NCBI RefSeq assembly: GCF_004217545.1
Contig: NZ_SHKY01000001.1
Coordinates: 3,162,001-3,226,000, forward strand
DNA: 64,000 nt
Source: Krasilnikovia cinnamomea
Lineage (GTDB): Bacteria > Actinomycetota > Actinomycetes > Mycobacteriales > Micromonosporaceae
Direction: 5' to 3'
Under the pieces are notes generated by a model that saw nothing but the letters and a program-made list of their open reading frames with translations, had not been told where the DNA came from and did no database searches. How positions within the stretch are numbered: position 1 is the stretch's first letter; every line of letters starts with the position of its first letter. The translations under genes and the position numbers were made by a program. This document shows, piece after piece, positions 26,170-34,802 of the stretch.

Positions 26170-27909
26170 TCAGTCCGAACCGTACGGAATCGGGCAGGGT
26201 TGGTCGGATGTTGTTGGGCGGGAGGCCAGTAGATCGCGCGCGCGGGAGCGGCCGTAGTTGGCGCCGCGCCAATCGTCCGGGTCGGCGTTCAGGCCCAGCG
26301 CGATCGGGCCCAGCGCACAGTCGCGTTCCGGCTGGGGCAGCCGGTCCAGCGCGGGCACCGCGTCCGGCGACAGCGTCGACAGATACCAGGTGTCGATCTT
26401 GTGCGTACGGACGAACCGGTCCACATTGCGGTCCGCGATCAGCCCGTCCGGATTCACCGCGACCAGGGCGAGCAGCGCGAACACCCCGGCACCGACCGCC
26501 ACCCGGGGCAGCCAGGTGGCCCGCAGCCGCACCCCGGCGACGAGCACCAGCACGAACACCACACCCAGCCACAGCTCGCAGAGCGCGACGAGCACCCGCA
26601 GCCGGGTCAGGCCGTACGTGTCCGCGTACAGATTCATCCGGTGCAGCGCAGAGGCCACGATCACCAGGGTCAGCCCCGCCAGCGCGCCCAGCACGGCACG
26701 GACCAGCACCCGGTCGGTGCGGCTCTCGCGCGGTGCCCACCGGGCCGCGCCCGTCAGCACCAGCAGGGTCAGCCCGGTAACCACGAGCAGCTGCCAGAAG
26801 CCGCTGCGGGCGTACTCCGCGTACGTGAGGCCTTCGGTTCTCAGCACGTGTGCCTGGCTACCGAACAGCACCGTGAGCTGCACGCCGACGAAGACCGCGA
26901 ACATCGCGACCAGCAGGCAGAGCGGGACGGCCCATTCGAGGCGACGGACGGTGCGCGTGCCGCGCCGGTCCCACCCGGACAGATCGGGCGGCGCGGCGCG
27001 CAGGTAGGCCGCCCCGGACAGCAGCCCCGCCGTCACCGCGAAAATGAAGCACCAGCGCACCACCGTGTCCACGCGCATGTCCGGCACGATCGAGTCCAGC
27101 ATCCGCGAGAAGGCCGCGTCCGCCGAGGCGAACAACGCGCCGAAGACCACCAGCAGAGCGACCGACACGGCCGCCGTCGCCACGACCCGGGTGCCGGAGC
27201 CGCCCGTGCCGCCGCGCCGGATCCGGGCCAGCCCCCGGGCCACCCACGGCAGCGCCCGCAGCACCGAGAACGCCGCCAGCACAGTCGCCACCACCATGCC
27301 GCGTAGCGAACGGCCGCCCGCCACGGCCAGCGCGCCGGTCACCGCGGCGGTCAGTACGCACAGCGCGAACAGCCAGCCCGCGGCCCGCAGCGTCCCGGCG
27401 GAGAGCAGCAGCACCGTCGCCGCCGACCAGAAGTACCGGGCCGGTGACAGCGCGGGTCCGCGCCACGACACCAGCGGCACCGGGGCGCCCGGCGGCTGCG
27501 GGTACGGCGCGAGCCGCGCCACCACCAGCGCCACGACCCCGATCGCCGCGGTGACCATCCAGCCCGCACCGCCCCGGTCGAGCGGCAGGCTCAGCGCGGC
27601 GACGGTGGCGGCCACCGCGACGGCCAGCAGGGTCGCGGGCGAGGCGGGTCGTCCCGGTCCGGCCCAGTCGCGTCCCCACGGCGACACCGGGACCCAGGGC
27701 CCGTGCAGCGGCGTCATGGTCGGTGTGCCCCAGTTCGGCGTGGTCTGACTGGGCGTTGTCTGGCGCGGCGCGACCGTCGTCGAGCCCGCGACCACCGGCG
27801 CAGACGATCCCGGAGCCGAGGCGGCCGGTGCGTCGGTGGTTTGACCGGACATACCTTCCGGGCCGGTCGCGCTCACGGCCGAGGGCGGTGGCTTGGGTGA
27901 TTCGGGCAC
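26170..27909 (-). CDS. DUF4173 (DUF4153-like) polytopic membrane protein
   Basis: A 579-residue protein with a Pro/Thr/Ser-rich cytoplasmic N-terminus (about 1-85) and about 12 membrane helices. The family signature is EGLTYAEYARSGFWQLLVVT (about residue 365). Another conserved segment is LHRMNLYADTYGLTRLRV. After the last helix there is an extracellular or cytoplasmic tail of about 95 residues with DRNVDRFVRTHKIDTWYLSTLSPDAVPALDRLP (in part). The function is not established. GTG at 27909 has GGGAGG five bases upstream and lies 13 bases after the histidine kinase gene, so it belongs to the operon RR-HK-DUF4173 and may be sensor partner or target of that system. Confidence 0.88.
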   Translation of the reverse strand: MPESPKPPPSAVSATGPEGMSGQTTDAPAASAPGSSAPVVAGSTTVAPRQTTPSQTTPNWGTPTMTPLHGPWVPVSPWGRDWAGPGRPASPATLLAVAVAATVAALSLPLDRGGAGWMVTAAIGVVALVVARLAPYPQPPGAPVPLVSWRGPALSPARYFWSAATVLLLSAGTLRAAGWLFALCVLTAAVTGALAVAGGRSLRGMVVATVLAAFSVLRALPWVARGLARIRRGGTGGSGTRVVATAAVSVALLVVFGALFASADAAFSRMLDSIVPDMRVDTVVRWCFIFAVTAGLLSGAAYLRAAPPDLSGWDRRGTRTVRRLEWAVPLCLLVAMFAVFVGVQLTVLFGSQAHVLRTEGLTYAEYARSGFWQLLVVTGLTLLVLTGAARWAPRESRTDRVLVRAVLGALAGLTLVIVASALHRMNLYADTYGLTRLRVLVALCELWLGVVFVLVLVAGVRLRATWLPRVAVGAGVFALLALVAVNPDGLIADRNVDRFVRTHKIDTWYLSTLSPDAVPALDRLPQPERDCALGPIALGLNADPDDWRGANYGRSRARDLLASRPTTSDQPCPIPYGSD

Positions 27910-27922
27910 ATTGACCTCCCGG

Positions 27923-28963
27923 TCAGGCGGGCTGCAGCGGCAGCGTCACGTGGATGTGGCAGCCGGGCCGTGCCCGCCCGGCCGTGGGTTGCCCGGCCGG
28001 GTCGACGACCGCGATCGTCCCCTGGTGCAGGTGCACCACCCAACGGGCGATCGCGAGGCCGAGGCCGGTGCCGCCACCGGCGGCGCGCTCGCCGCGGGTG
28101 AACCGTTCGAAGACCCGTTCCCGTTCCCCGGGCGGGATGCCGTCGCCCTCGTCCGTCACGGCGACGAGCAGGCGTTCGGTGGTCGACGGGTGGTGCTCGG
28201 CGCGGACGGTCACCGTGCCGCCGGGCGGGCTGTGCCGGGCGGCGTTGTCCAGCAGGTTCGCGAAGACCTGGTGCAGCCGCTCGCGGTCGCCGCAGATCAC
28301 GACGTTCGGCGCGGATACTGCGAAACGGACGTCACGGCCCGCTCCTGTCGCGTTGACCGTCGCCTCGCGGACCACGTCGGAGAGCAGATCCGCCACGTCG
28401 ATCGGGTCCCGGGCCAGCGGGACCACGCCCGCGTCCAGCCGGGACAGATCCAGCAGCTCGGCGACCAGGCGACCGAGGCGCTGGGTCTGCGACAGCGCGG
28501 TCTGCATCGTCTCCGGCTCGGCCTCGGCCACCCCATCCACGATGTTCTCCAGCAGGCCCTGCAGCGCCGTGATCGGCGTACGCAGCTCGTGCGAGACGTT
28601 GGCGATCAGCTCGCGCCGGTGCTGGTCCGCGGCCGCCAGGTCCGCGGCCATCTGGTTGAACGCGGCGGCCAGTTCGCCGACCTCGTCCCGGGACCGGGTA
28701 CGGACCCGGCGGGTGTAGTCGCCGCGCGCCATCGCGCGGGCCGCCACGGTCATCTCGCGCAGCGGCACGGTCGCCCCGTGCGCCATCACCTGCAGCGTCA
28801 CCAGCGCCAGCGCCACCGCGATCGCGAGCCAGGACAGCTCCACGCGCATGAAGTCGATGCTCCACCAGAACACCAGCAGCCCGACCCCGCCCGCGAAGCC
28901 GAGCGCCAGGGACAACTTCGCCTTGATCGACCGTACGGGGTCGAGCGGCCGCCACAGCCTCAC
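27923..28963 (-). CDS. HAMP-domain sensor histidine kinase
   Basis: A 346-residue kinase. Two closely spaced membrane helices (about 15-35 and 45-62) with almost no periplasmic loop suggest sensing within the membrane or through a partner. A HAMP domain (about 63-115), HisKA with LIANVSHELRTPITALQGLL (phospho-His near 130) and HATPase with FANLLDNAARHSPPGG, DEGDGIPPGERERVFERFTRG and GTGLGLAIARWVV follow. GTG at 28963 overlaps the response regulator stop as GTGA. It works with the OmpR-type regulator encoded just upstream. The DUF4173 protein that follows could supply the missing sensory part. Confidence 0.93.
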   Translation of the reverse strand: MRLWRPLDPVRSIKAKLSLALGFAGGVGLLVFWWSIDFMRVELSWLAIAVALALVTLQVMAHGATVPLREMTVAARAMARGDYTRRVRTRSRDEVGELAAAFNQMAADLAAADQHRRELIANVSHELRTPITALQGLLENIVDGVAEAEPETMQTALSQTQRLGRLVAELLDLSRLDAGVVPLARDPIDVADLLSDVVREATVNATGAGRDVRFAVSAPNVVICGDRERLHQVFANLLDNAARHSPPGGTVTVRAEHHPSTTERLLVAVTDEGDGIPPGERERVFERFTRGERAAGGGTGLGLAIARWVVHLHQGTIAVVDPAGQPTAGRARPGCHIHVTLPLQPA

Positions 28964-29649
28964 CGGGTCACCTCGAGGGCGTAGCCGACGCCGTGCACCG
29001 TACGGATCAGGTCGGCGCCGAGCTTGCGGCGCAGCGCCTTGACGTGGCTGTCGACCGTACGGGTGCCGGAGGTGTCGGCCCAGCCCCACACGTCGGTCAG
29101 CAGCCGCTCCCGGGGCAGCACCGCCCGGGGATGCTGGGCGAGGTGGGCCAGCAGGTCGAACTCGGTCGGGGTCAGGTGCGCCTCGACCCCGGCGCGGGAG
29201 ACCCGCCGCTCCGCCAGGTTGATCTCCAGGTCGCCGAGGCGCAGCGGCGCGGCGCCCACCCGGTCGGCGTTGCGCTGGGCACGGCGCAGCAGGGCGTGCA
29301 CCCGCGCGGCCAGCTCCCGCATCGAGAACGGCTTGGTCAGGTAGTCGTCCGCGCCGACCGCGAGCCCGACCAGCAGGTCGGTCTCGTCGTCGCGGGCGGT
29401 CAGCATCAGGACGGGCACCGGCCGCTCGGCCTGGACCCGGCGGCACACCTCCAGGCCGTCGAAGCCGGGCAGCATCACGTCGAGGACGATCGCGTCCGGC
29501 GGGGTATGCCGCGCCGCCGCCACCGCCGCGGGGCCGTCCCCGGCCACCTCCACCGCGTACCCCTCGGCGCGCAGCCGGGCCGCGACCGAATCGGCGATGG
29601 TCCGCTCGTCCTCGACCACGAGGATCCGTCGCTGCACCGTAGTCTCCAC
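28960..29649 (-). CDS. OmpR/PhoB-family response regulator
   Basis: A 229-residue regulator: receiver (about 1-120) with acidic pocket VVEDERT, phospho-acceptor Asp in AIVLDVMLPGFDG (about 53), Thr in LMLTARDD and Lys in YLTKPFSMRE, then a winged-helix DNA-binding domain (about 135-228) with LTPTEFDLLAHLAQHP and SHVKALRRKLGADLIRTVHGVGYAL (in part). GTG at 29649 has GGAGGG four bases upstream; longer starts are possible. It is cotranscribed with the kinase. The region upstream holds the 12-bp direct repeats at 29830-29886. Confidence 0.94.
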   Translation of the reverse strand: METTVQRRILVVEDERTIADSVAARLRAEGYAVEVAGDGPAAVAAARHTPPDAIVLDVMLPGFDGLEVCRRVQAERPVPVLMLTARDDETDLLVGLAVGADDYLTKPFSMRELAARVHALLRRAQRNADRVGAAPLRLGDLEINLAERRVSRAGVEAHLTPTEFDLLAHLAQHPRAVLPRERLLTDVWGWADTSGTRTVDSHVKALRRKLGADLIRTVHGVGYALEVTR

Positions 29650-29829
29650 GTCGCCCTCCGTTCCGCCCCGCATCGTGCGCGAGCGGCGCAAGACCGGTGC
29701 ACCCCCGTGGCCACCGACCCCGGATGAGGAGCCTATTGATCATCCGTGCAGGCAGGGGGGTGGCGTTGTGAACGAATGGTGGAGATCGGCCGCCGCGCGG
29801 CGCGTACCTGATGGCCAGGACGTCGAGCC

Positions 29830-29886
29830 TGTGGATAACCCTGGGGAAAACCTGCCCGAGGGTGTGGAAAACCCTGTGGAAGCGGC
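29830..29886. promoter_or_regulatory. Two pairs of 12-bp direct repeats (DnaA-box-like or LytTR-site-like)
   Basis: Four related units start at 29830, 29842, 29863 and 29875: TGTGGATAACCC, TGGGGAAAACCT, a 9-base gap, TGTGGAAAACCC, TGTGGAAGCGGC. The first nine bases of unit 1 are the exact complement of the classical DnaA box TTATCCACA and the third is TTTTCCACA. The unit spacings (12-21-12) also fit tandem 9-bp LytTR-type sites with 12-base gaps. The cluster is 180 bases upstream of the OmpR-type regulator and just past the LytTR gene end. Confidence 0.6.
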
Positions 29887-29913
29887 TGGCCCGGCCGCGT
29901 GGGTCCGCCCGGA

Positions 29914-30660
29914 TCAGCGGGTCCAATCGTGTTTGGCGGCCCGGATCAGGCGGTCCTTCAGGTCCCGGGTGTGCCGCCGGCTCACCGGCAACTCCACCGA
30001 GTCCAGCGACACCACGTACCCCGACTGGGTCAGGCGCAGCTCGGTGACCAGGCGCAACTGCACCAGATACGAGCGGTGGATCCGGACGAAGCCCGCCGCC
30101 GCCCAGCGCTCCGCGAGCGTCGCCAGCGGCACCCGGACCAGGTGGGAGGCGTCCGCGGTGTGCAGGCGGGCGTAGTCACCCTGCGCCTCCACCCACCGCA
30201 CCGCCGAACGCGGCAGCATCCGCGTCGTGCCCGCCAGCTCGACCGGGATGCTCGGCTCGTCCGACCGGGCCGCCGTCGGCGCGACGGGCGTGGCGCGCAG
30301 CCCGGCGACCCGGCGCAACGACTCGGCCAGCCGTTCGGCGCGTACCGGTTTGCGGACGTAGTCCGTGACCCCGAGGTCGAAGGCGTCCACCGCGCCGTCG
30401 TCGTAGGCGGTGACGAAGACGATCGCCGGGGGCCGGGCGAACCGGTGCAGCAGCCGCGCCAGCTCCATGCCGTCCAGCCCCGGCATCCGGATGTCCAGGA
30501 ACACCGCGTCCACCTCGGTGTCGCGCAGCACCCGCAACGCCTCGGTCGCGTCCCCCGCCCGGTGTACCTGCGCCACCCGCCCGTCCGCGTTGAGCAGGTA
30601 CGCCAGCTCGTCCAGCGCCGGGGGCTCGTCGTCGACCGCGAGCACCACGAGGCGGCTCAT
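29914..30660 (-). CDS. LytTR-family response regulator
   Basis: A 248-residue regulator: receiver (about 1-120) with AVDDEPPALDEL, phospho-acceptor Asp in AVFLDIRMPGLDG (about 54) and Lys in YVRKPV. A LytTR DNA-binding domain (about 140-245) with VRWVEAQGDYARLHT, FVRIHRSYLVQL and LDSVELPVSRRHTRDLKDRL follows. LytTR regulators bind direct repeats and often control symporters, murein hydrolases or polysaccharide genes. ATG at 30660 overlaps the kinase stop by four bases (ATGA). The direct repeats at 29830-29886 are a candidate target. Confidence 0.93.
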   Translation of the reverse strand: MSRLVVLAVDDEPPALDELAYLLNADGRVAQVHRAGDATEALRVLRDTEVDAVFLDIRMPGLDGMELARLLHRFARPPAIVFVTAYDDGAVDAFDLGVTDYVRKPVRAERLAESLRRVAGLRATPVAPTAARSDEPSIPVELAGTTRMLPRSAVRWVEAQGDYARLHTADASHLVRVPLATLAERWAAAGFVRIHRSYLVQLRLVTELRLTQSGYVVSLDSVELPVSRRHTRDLKDRLIRAAKHDWTR

Positions 30661-31889
30661 GCCCGCACCTGCGGGTGGAATTTCGGCACGCGCATGCTCA
30701 CCTTCGTCCCCGCCCCCGGGGCGGTCTCCACCACCAGCCCGAAGTGGTCGCCGAACACCGACCGCAGCCGCTCGTCGACATTGGAGAGCCCGACGTGCTG
30801 CCCGGCGTCGTCGGCCCCGCCCTCCGCCCCCGCGGCGGCATCGCCCGTCAGCGTGGCCGGATCCATTCCCACGCCGTCGTCCTCGACCGTGATGTGGCAC
30901 TCCGCCCCGGCGTCGCGGGCCTCGATGCTCACCATGCCGACGCCCGGCTTGCGGGACAGCCCGTGCCGGACCGCGTTCTCCACCAGCGGCTGCAGGCACA
31001 GGAACGGCAGACCTACCGGCAGCACCTCGGGCGCGATCTGCAGCCGTACCTGCAACCGGTCACCGAAGCGGGCCCGCTCGATCGTCAGGTAACGGTCGAT
31101 CGAGCGCAGCTCCTCGGCCAGCGTGGTGAACTCCCCGTGCGCCCGGAACGAGTACCGGGTGAACTCGGCGAATTCCAGGATCAGCTCCCGCGCCCGCTCC
31201 GGATCGGTACGCACGAACGAGGCGATCGCGGTCAGCGCGTTGTAGATGAAGTGCGGGCTGATCTGCGCCCGCAGCGCCCGCACCTCGGCCCGGGCCAGGC
31301 GTTCCCGCGACGACTCCAGCTCGGCCAGCGCCAGTTGCGACCCCGCCCAGCGCGCCACCTCCAGCGTGGCCTGGACGAACCCCGGCGCCGGCTGGTCGTC
31401 GGCGACCGCCACCAGCGCGTCCGTGGCCCGCCCGTCCGGCCCGGCCAGCGGGGCGACGACCGCGCCGCGCACCACGCAGTCCACCCGGTCACAGGGCAGG
31501 TCGGTGCCGGACAGCACGATGGACCGGCCCGACCCGATGGCACGACGGGCGGCGGCGGTGAGTTGATCGCCGTGGTGCTCGCCGCTCCCGTCGAACGCGA
31601 GGCACTGCTGCGCGTCCGTGATGGCCAGGCCGACCGCGCCGATCAGCGTACGCAGATGCCGCGCCGCCTTGCCCGCAGCCGCCGGGGTCAGCCCCGGGTG
31701 CTCGGCACTGAGCGCCGTACGCAGCGGCTCGGCCGCCAGTGCGGCGGTGTGCAGCACCTCGTAGGTGGCCCGCTGCAACGCCGTGGCCACGCCGCGCCGG
31801 GCGCGCAGCCGAACCACGGCCAGCACCGCGCCCAGCAGCCCGGCGACGACGACCAGGACCGCCGCCACCGTGCCCATCCGCGCACCCAC
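30657..31889 (-). CDS. LytS-like sensor histidine kinase
   Basis: A 410-residue kinase of the LytS/YehU class with a single N-terminal membrane helix (about 8-28), a GAF-like region (about 60-200, with cysteines at AQQCLAF, LPCDRVDCVV), and the His_kinase domain with phospho-His in ALRAQISPHFIYNALTAIAS (about 222). The HATPase domain shows LQPLVENAVRHGLS, VEDDGVGMDP and GLSNVDERLRSVFG. The one-helix layout differs from the multi-helix LytS of Firmicutes. GTG at 31889 is preceded by CAGGAT with 7 bases between, a weaker leaderless pattern; ATG at 31877 is the alternative. It is coupled to the LytTR regulator. Confidence 0.92.
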   Translation of the reverse strand: MGARMGTVAAVLVVVAGLLGAVLAVVRLRARRGVATALQRATYEVLHTAALAAEPLRTALSAEHPGLTPAAAGKAARHLRTLIGAVGLAITDAQQCLAFDGSGEHHGDQLTAAARRAIGSGRSIVLSGTDLPCDRVDCVVRGAVVAPLAGPDGRATDALVAVADDQPAPGFVQATLEVARWAGSQLALAELESSRERLARAEVRALRAQISPHFIYNALTAIASFVRTDPERARELILEFAEFTRYSFRAHGEFTTLAEELRSIDRYLTIERARFGDRLQVRLQIAPEVLPVGLPFLCLQPLVENAVRHGLSRKPGVGMVSIEARDAGAECHITVEDDGVGMDPATLTGDAAAGAEGGADDAGQHVGLSNVDERLRSVFGDHFGLVVETAPGAGTKVSMRVPKFHPQVRA

Positions 31890-32050
31890 GCGACAGATCC
31901 TGTCGGCCGTCGCCGAAAAACGCCAGGCGTCCGCCGACGCCCAACCTCCGCCGCTCGCCCGCGCGCGGAAACCTGATGAGTCGTGGCGCGGAGCTGACCA
32001 GCAGTCCTCAAGATCGGCGGCTTAGCCGCAACAACGACGCGGCGAGGCGG

Positions 32051-33625
32051 TTAGTAGGCGCCCTTGCGGCGCAGCACCACCCAGATGGTGCGCCACATGA
32101 TGGCCAGGTCGTAGGTCAGCGACCAGTTGTCGACGTAGTACAGGTCGAGCCGGACCGCCTCGTCCCACGACAGGTCGGAACGGCCGGAGACCTGCCACAG
32201 GCCGGTGATGCCGGGGCGCACCAGCAGCCGCCGCCGCACGTCACCCAGGTAGTCGCCGTCGTCGGCGGGCAGCGGTCGCGGCCCGACCAGCGACATCTCG
32301 CCCTTGAGAACGTTGATCAGCTGCGGCAGCTCGTCCAGCGAACTGGCCCGCAGCTTCTGCCCGAAGGAGAAGACCCGGGGGTCCTCCTTCATCTTGAACA
32401 GCATGCCGTCGGACTCGTTGAGCTCCAGCTCCTTGAGGCTGGCCTTGCGCTCCTCGGCGTCGACGTACATGGTCCGGAACTTCCACACCCGGAACGTGCG
32501 GCCCTCGTGGCCGACCCGGGGCTGGCGGAAGAACACCGGGCCGGGGTCGGAGAGCCGGATGCCGAGCGCGATGGCCAGCAGCACCGGGCTGAGCAGCAGC
32601 AGGCCGAACGCGGCGGCCACCCGGTCGAGCAGGTTCTTCGCCAGCCAGCCGGGGCCGGACAGCGTCGGCTCCTCGACGTGCAGCAGCGGCAGGCCCTCGA
32701 TCGGCCGGATGTGCACCCGGGGACCGGCGATGTCGGTGAGCTGCGGCGCGACCACCAGGTCGACACCGGTGCCCTCCAACTGCCAGGCGAGGCGGCGCAG
32801 TTCGCCGGGTTCGGCGCTGGCCGAGCCGCAGACCGCGATCGTGTCCGCGCCGACCTCGCGGACCAGCGACAGCACGTCGCGGCCCGCGTACACCGGGACG
32901 GGGGTTTCGATGCCGCGCGCGGCGGCGTACCCGTCGGTGAGGTGGATGGCGACCGGGATGAGACCGGCGGCGGGGCTGCGGGTGACGGCGGTGTAGACCT
33001 CCAGCGCCTCGGGCAGCGTGCCCACCAGGATCATCCGGTGCGCGCCGTGGCCGGTACGCCGCCGGGCGACGTGCAGCACCTGCCGCGCGGTGTACCGGCA
33101 GATCAGGATGAGCACCAGGGCCGAGACGCTGACCGTGGCGACCGAGCCACGCGACAGCTCGGTCTTGGTACCGAACGCGAGCAGCGAGACCCCGGCCACG
33201 ACCGTGACGAAGGCCCGGACGACCCGTTTGAACTCCTCGCTGCCCAGCCCCAGGTAGCGCCGGTCGTAGCTGCCGTTGCCCCAGAGGATGACCACCCAAC
33301 CCAGGGGCAGCAGGATGTAGGCGAAGAAGGTGAAGGTACCCGGATCGTCCTGGAAGCCGGCGGTGACCTTCTCAGCCTCGATGAACGTGCCCGCCAGATA
33401 GCTGGCCAGCACGGCGCAGGCGAAGTCGAGCAGGACCAGGATCATCGTGTACGGCCGGTGCCAGCGTGACAGCCGCCGGTGTGAACGGGTCCACGCCGAC
33501 CGGGGCACGCCGTTGGTCGGATGTGGGTCCTGCTGCCACTCGAAGCTGTCGTACGGCATGCCGCTCCGGCTGCTCTTGGGCGCCGGGCTGCGCTCGGGCG
33601 CCGGGCGATGGAGGCTCGCAGTCAC
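32051..33625 (-). CDS. Exopolysaccharide polyprenyl glycosylphosphotransferase (WbaP/CpsE-like)
   Basis: Transfers a sugar-1-phosphate from a UDP-sugar to undecaprenyl phosphate, the first step of an exopolysaccharide or wall-glycan repeat unit. The 524-residue protein has four N-terminal membrane helices (about 45-170), a central Rossmann-like CoA-binding-type domain (about 185-310), a membrane re-entrant helix (LLDRVAAAFGLLLLSPVLLAIAL, in part) and the catalytic PGT domain with RVWKFRTMYVDAEERK, DELPQLINVLKGEMSLVGPRP (in part), RPGITGLWQVSGRS and a final VLRRKGAY. The start is GTG 33625; a TTG at 33646 has GGGAGG nearby. Sugar specificity is unknown. With the GT4 gene it may begin a surface glycan pathway. 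Confidence 0.92.
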   Translation of the reverse strand: MTASLHRPAPERSPAPKSSRSGMPYDSFEWQQDPHPTNGVPRSAWTRSHRRLSRWHRPYTMILVLLDFACAVLASYLAGTFIEAEKVTAGFQDDPGTFTFFAYILLPLGWVVILWGNGSYDRRYLGLGSEEFKRVVRAFVTVVAGVSLLAFGTKTELSRGSVATVSVSALVLILICRYTARQVLHVARRRTGHGAHRMILVGTLPEALEVYTAVTRSPAAGLIPVAIHLTDGYAAARGIETPVPVYAGRDVLSLVREVGADTIAVCGSASAEPGELRRLAWQLEGTGVDLVVAPQLTDIAGPRVHIRPIEGLPLLHVEEPTLSGPGWLAKNLLDRVAAAFGLLLLSPVLLAIALGIRLSDPGPVFFRQPRVGHEGRTFRVWKFRTMYVDAEERKASLKELELNESDGMLFKMKEDPRVFSFGQKLRASSLDELPQLINVLKGEMSLVGPRPLPADDGDYLGDVRRRLLVRPGITGLWQVSGRSDLSWDEAVRLDLYYVDNWSLTYDLAIMWRTIWVVLRRKGAY

Positions 33626-33916
33626 CTCGCCTACGTCCTCCCGCAACTCATACCGCCCGCCGACGTTTCGGGGACCGGAAGGCGCCGTACGGGCCTCCCG
33701 GCGGGCCGGCGACGTGACCGGCGACCCCGGAGAACATTACGCACCGCCACGAGCAGTCGGGTGCCGGCCGGTTGCCGACCCCCGCCGCGCCGCGGACAAC
33801 GCGTGGGACCGGGCCACTATACCGATGGATCGGGCCTGGAGAAGGGGACGTTGTGCCCGCTTTCTCTCGCGGAGACCAACTTCGGGCGATAGCCACGCTG
33901 CGTGAGGGCGGGCGTG

Positions 33917-34777
33917 CTATCGGATGAGCTTGGAAAGGCGCCGATCGGCGAGCGGCTTGCCGCCGGTCTGGCACGTGGGGCAGTACTGCAGGCTCTTGTC
34001 GGCAAAGGACACCTCGCGTACGGTGTCGCCGCACTCGGGGCAGGGCAGCCCGGTCCGGGCGTGCACCCGCAGCCCGGCGCGCTTCTCGCCCTTGAGCTCG
34101 GCGGCGCGCTGACCCACCGATCGGGTGACGGCGTCGGTCTCCACCGCGCGCATCGCCTCGTACAGGGTGGTGATCTGCTCGTCGGTGAGCTTGCCGGTCA
34201 GCGCGAACGGCGACAGCTTCGCCACGTGCAGGATCTCGTCGGAGTACGCGTTGCCGATCCCGGCCAGCACCTCCTGGTCGGTGAGCACCCCTTTGACCTG
34301 CCCGTTGCGGCCGCGCAGCCGCTGCGCGAACTCCTCGGCGGTGACCGCGAGGGCGTCCGGGCCGAGCCGCGACACGCCGGGTACCTCGTTCGGGTCGCGG
34401 ACCAGGTAGGCGGCGAGGGACTTCTGGGTGCCCGCCTCGGTCAGGTCGAAGCCGGAGCCGTCGTCGAGGCGTACCCGGATCGCGATGGGTCCGCTGCCCG
34501 GCTTGAGCGGCGCCGCCGACTTGAACGCGTCGCGGTAGTGCAGCCAGCCCGCCCGGGCCAGGTGCACGATCAGGTGCAGTTGCTCGCCGAGGTGCACGTC
34601 GAGGAACTTGCCGTGCCGCCCGGCCCCGGTCAGGGTCAGGCCCGCCACCGCGCTCGGCGCGGGATCGTAGGTCTTCAGGGCACTGAACGAGGCCACCTCG
34701 AAGCGCTGCACGGCGTGGCCGACCGCGCGCTCGCGCAGGTACGCCGCAAGCGCCTCCACCTCGGGAAGTTCCGGCAC
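33917..34777 (-). CDS. Formamidopyrimidine/endonuclease VIII-type DNA glycosylase (Fpg/Nei family)
   Basis: Removes oxidised bases from DNA by base-excision repair. The 286-residue protein begins MPELPEVEAL, with Pro2 as the nucleophile and Glu3 as the acid. It has an H2TH region (LTDQEVLAGIGNAYSDEILH) and a C-terminal zinc finger CPECGD...YCPTC. The glycosylase could favour 8-oxoguanine (Fpg) or oxidised pyrimidines (Nei). GTG at 34777 has GGAGGC next to it. It diverges from the GT4 gene with only 25 bases between start codons. Confidence 0.94.
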   Translation of the reverse strand: MPELPEVEALAAYLRERAVGHAVQRFEVASFSALKTYDPAPSAVAGLTLTGAGRHGKFLDVHLGEQLHLIVHLARAGWLHYRDAFKSAAPLKPGSGPIAIRVRLDDGSGFDLTEAGTQKSLAAYLVRDPNEVPGVSRLGPDALAVTAEEFAQRLRGRNGQVKGVLTDQEVLAGIGNAYSDEILHVAKLSPFALTGKLTDEQITTLYEAMRAVETDAVTRSVGQRAAELKGEKRAGLRVHARTGLPCPECGDTVREVSFADKSLQYCPTCQTGGKPLADRRLSKLIR

Positions 34778-34788
34778 GCCTCCGAATG

Positions 34789-34794
34789 TAGCGT
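34789..34794 (+). promoter_or_regulatory. -10 element of leaderless GT4 promoter
   Basis: TAGCGT, 8 bases, GTG at 34803; it lies inside the 25-base gap to the divergent DNA glycosylase gene. Confidence 0.5.
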
Positions 34795-34802
34795 CTACCC
34801 CC

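Noticed and set aside
29830..29886. Direct repeats considered as the chromosomal origin oriC
   Set aside because: Only four boxes, no dnaA, dnaN or rpmH nearby and no long AT-rich unwinding region.
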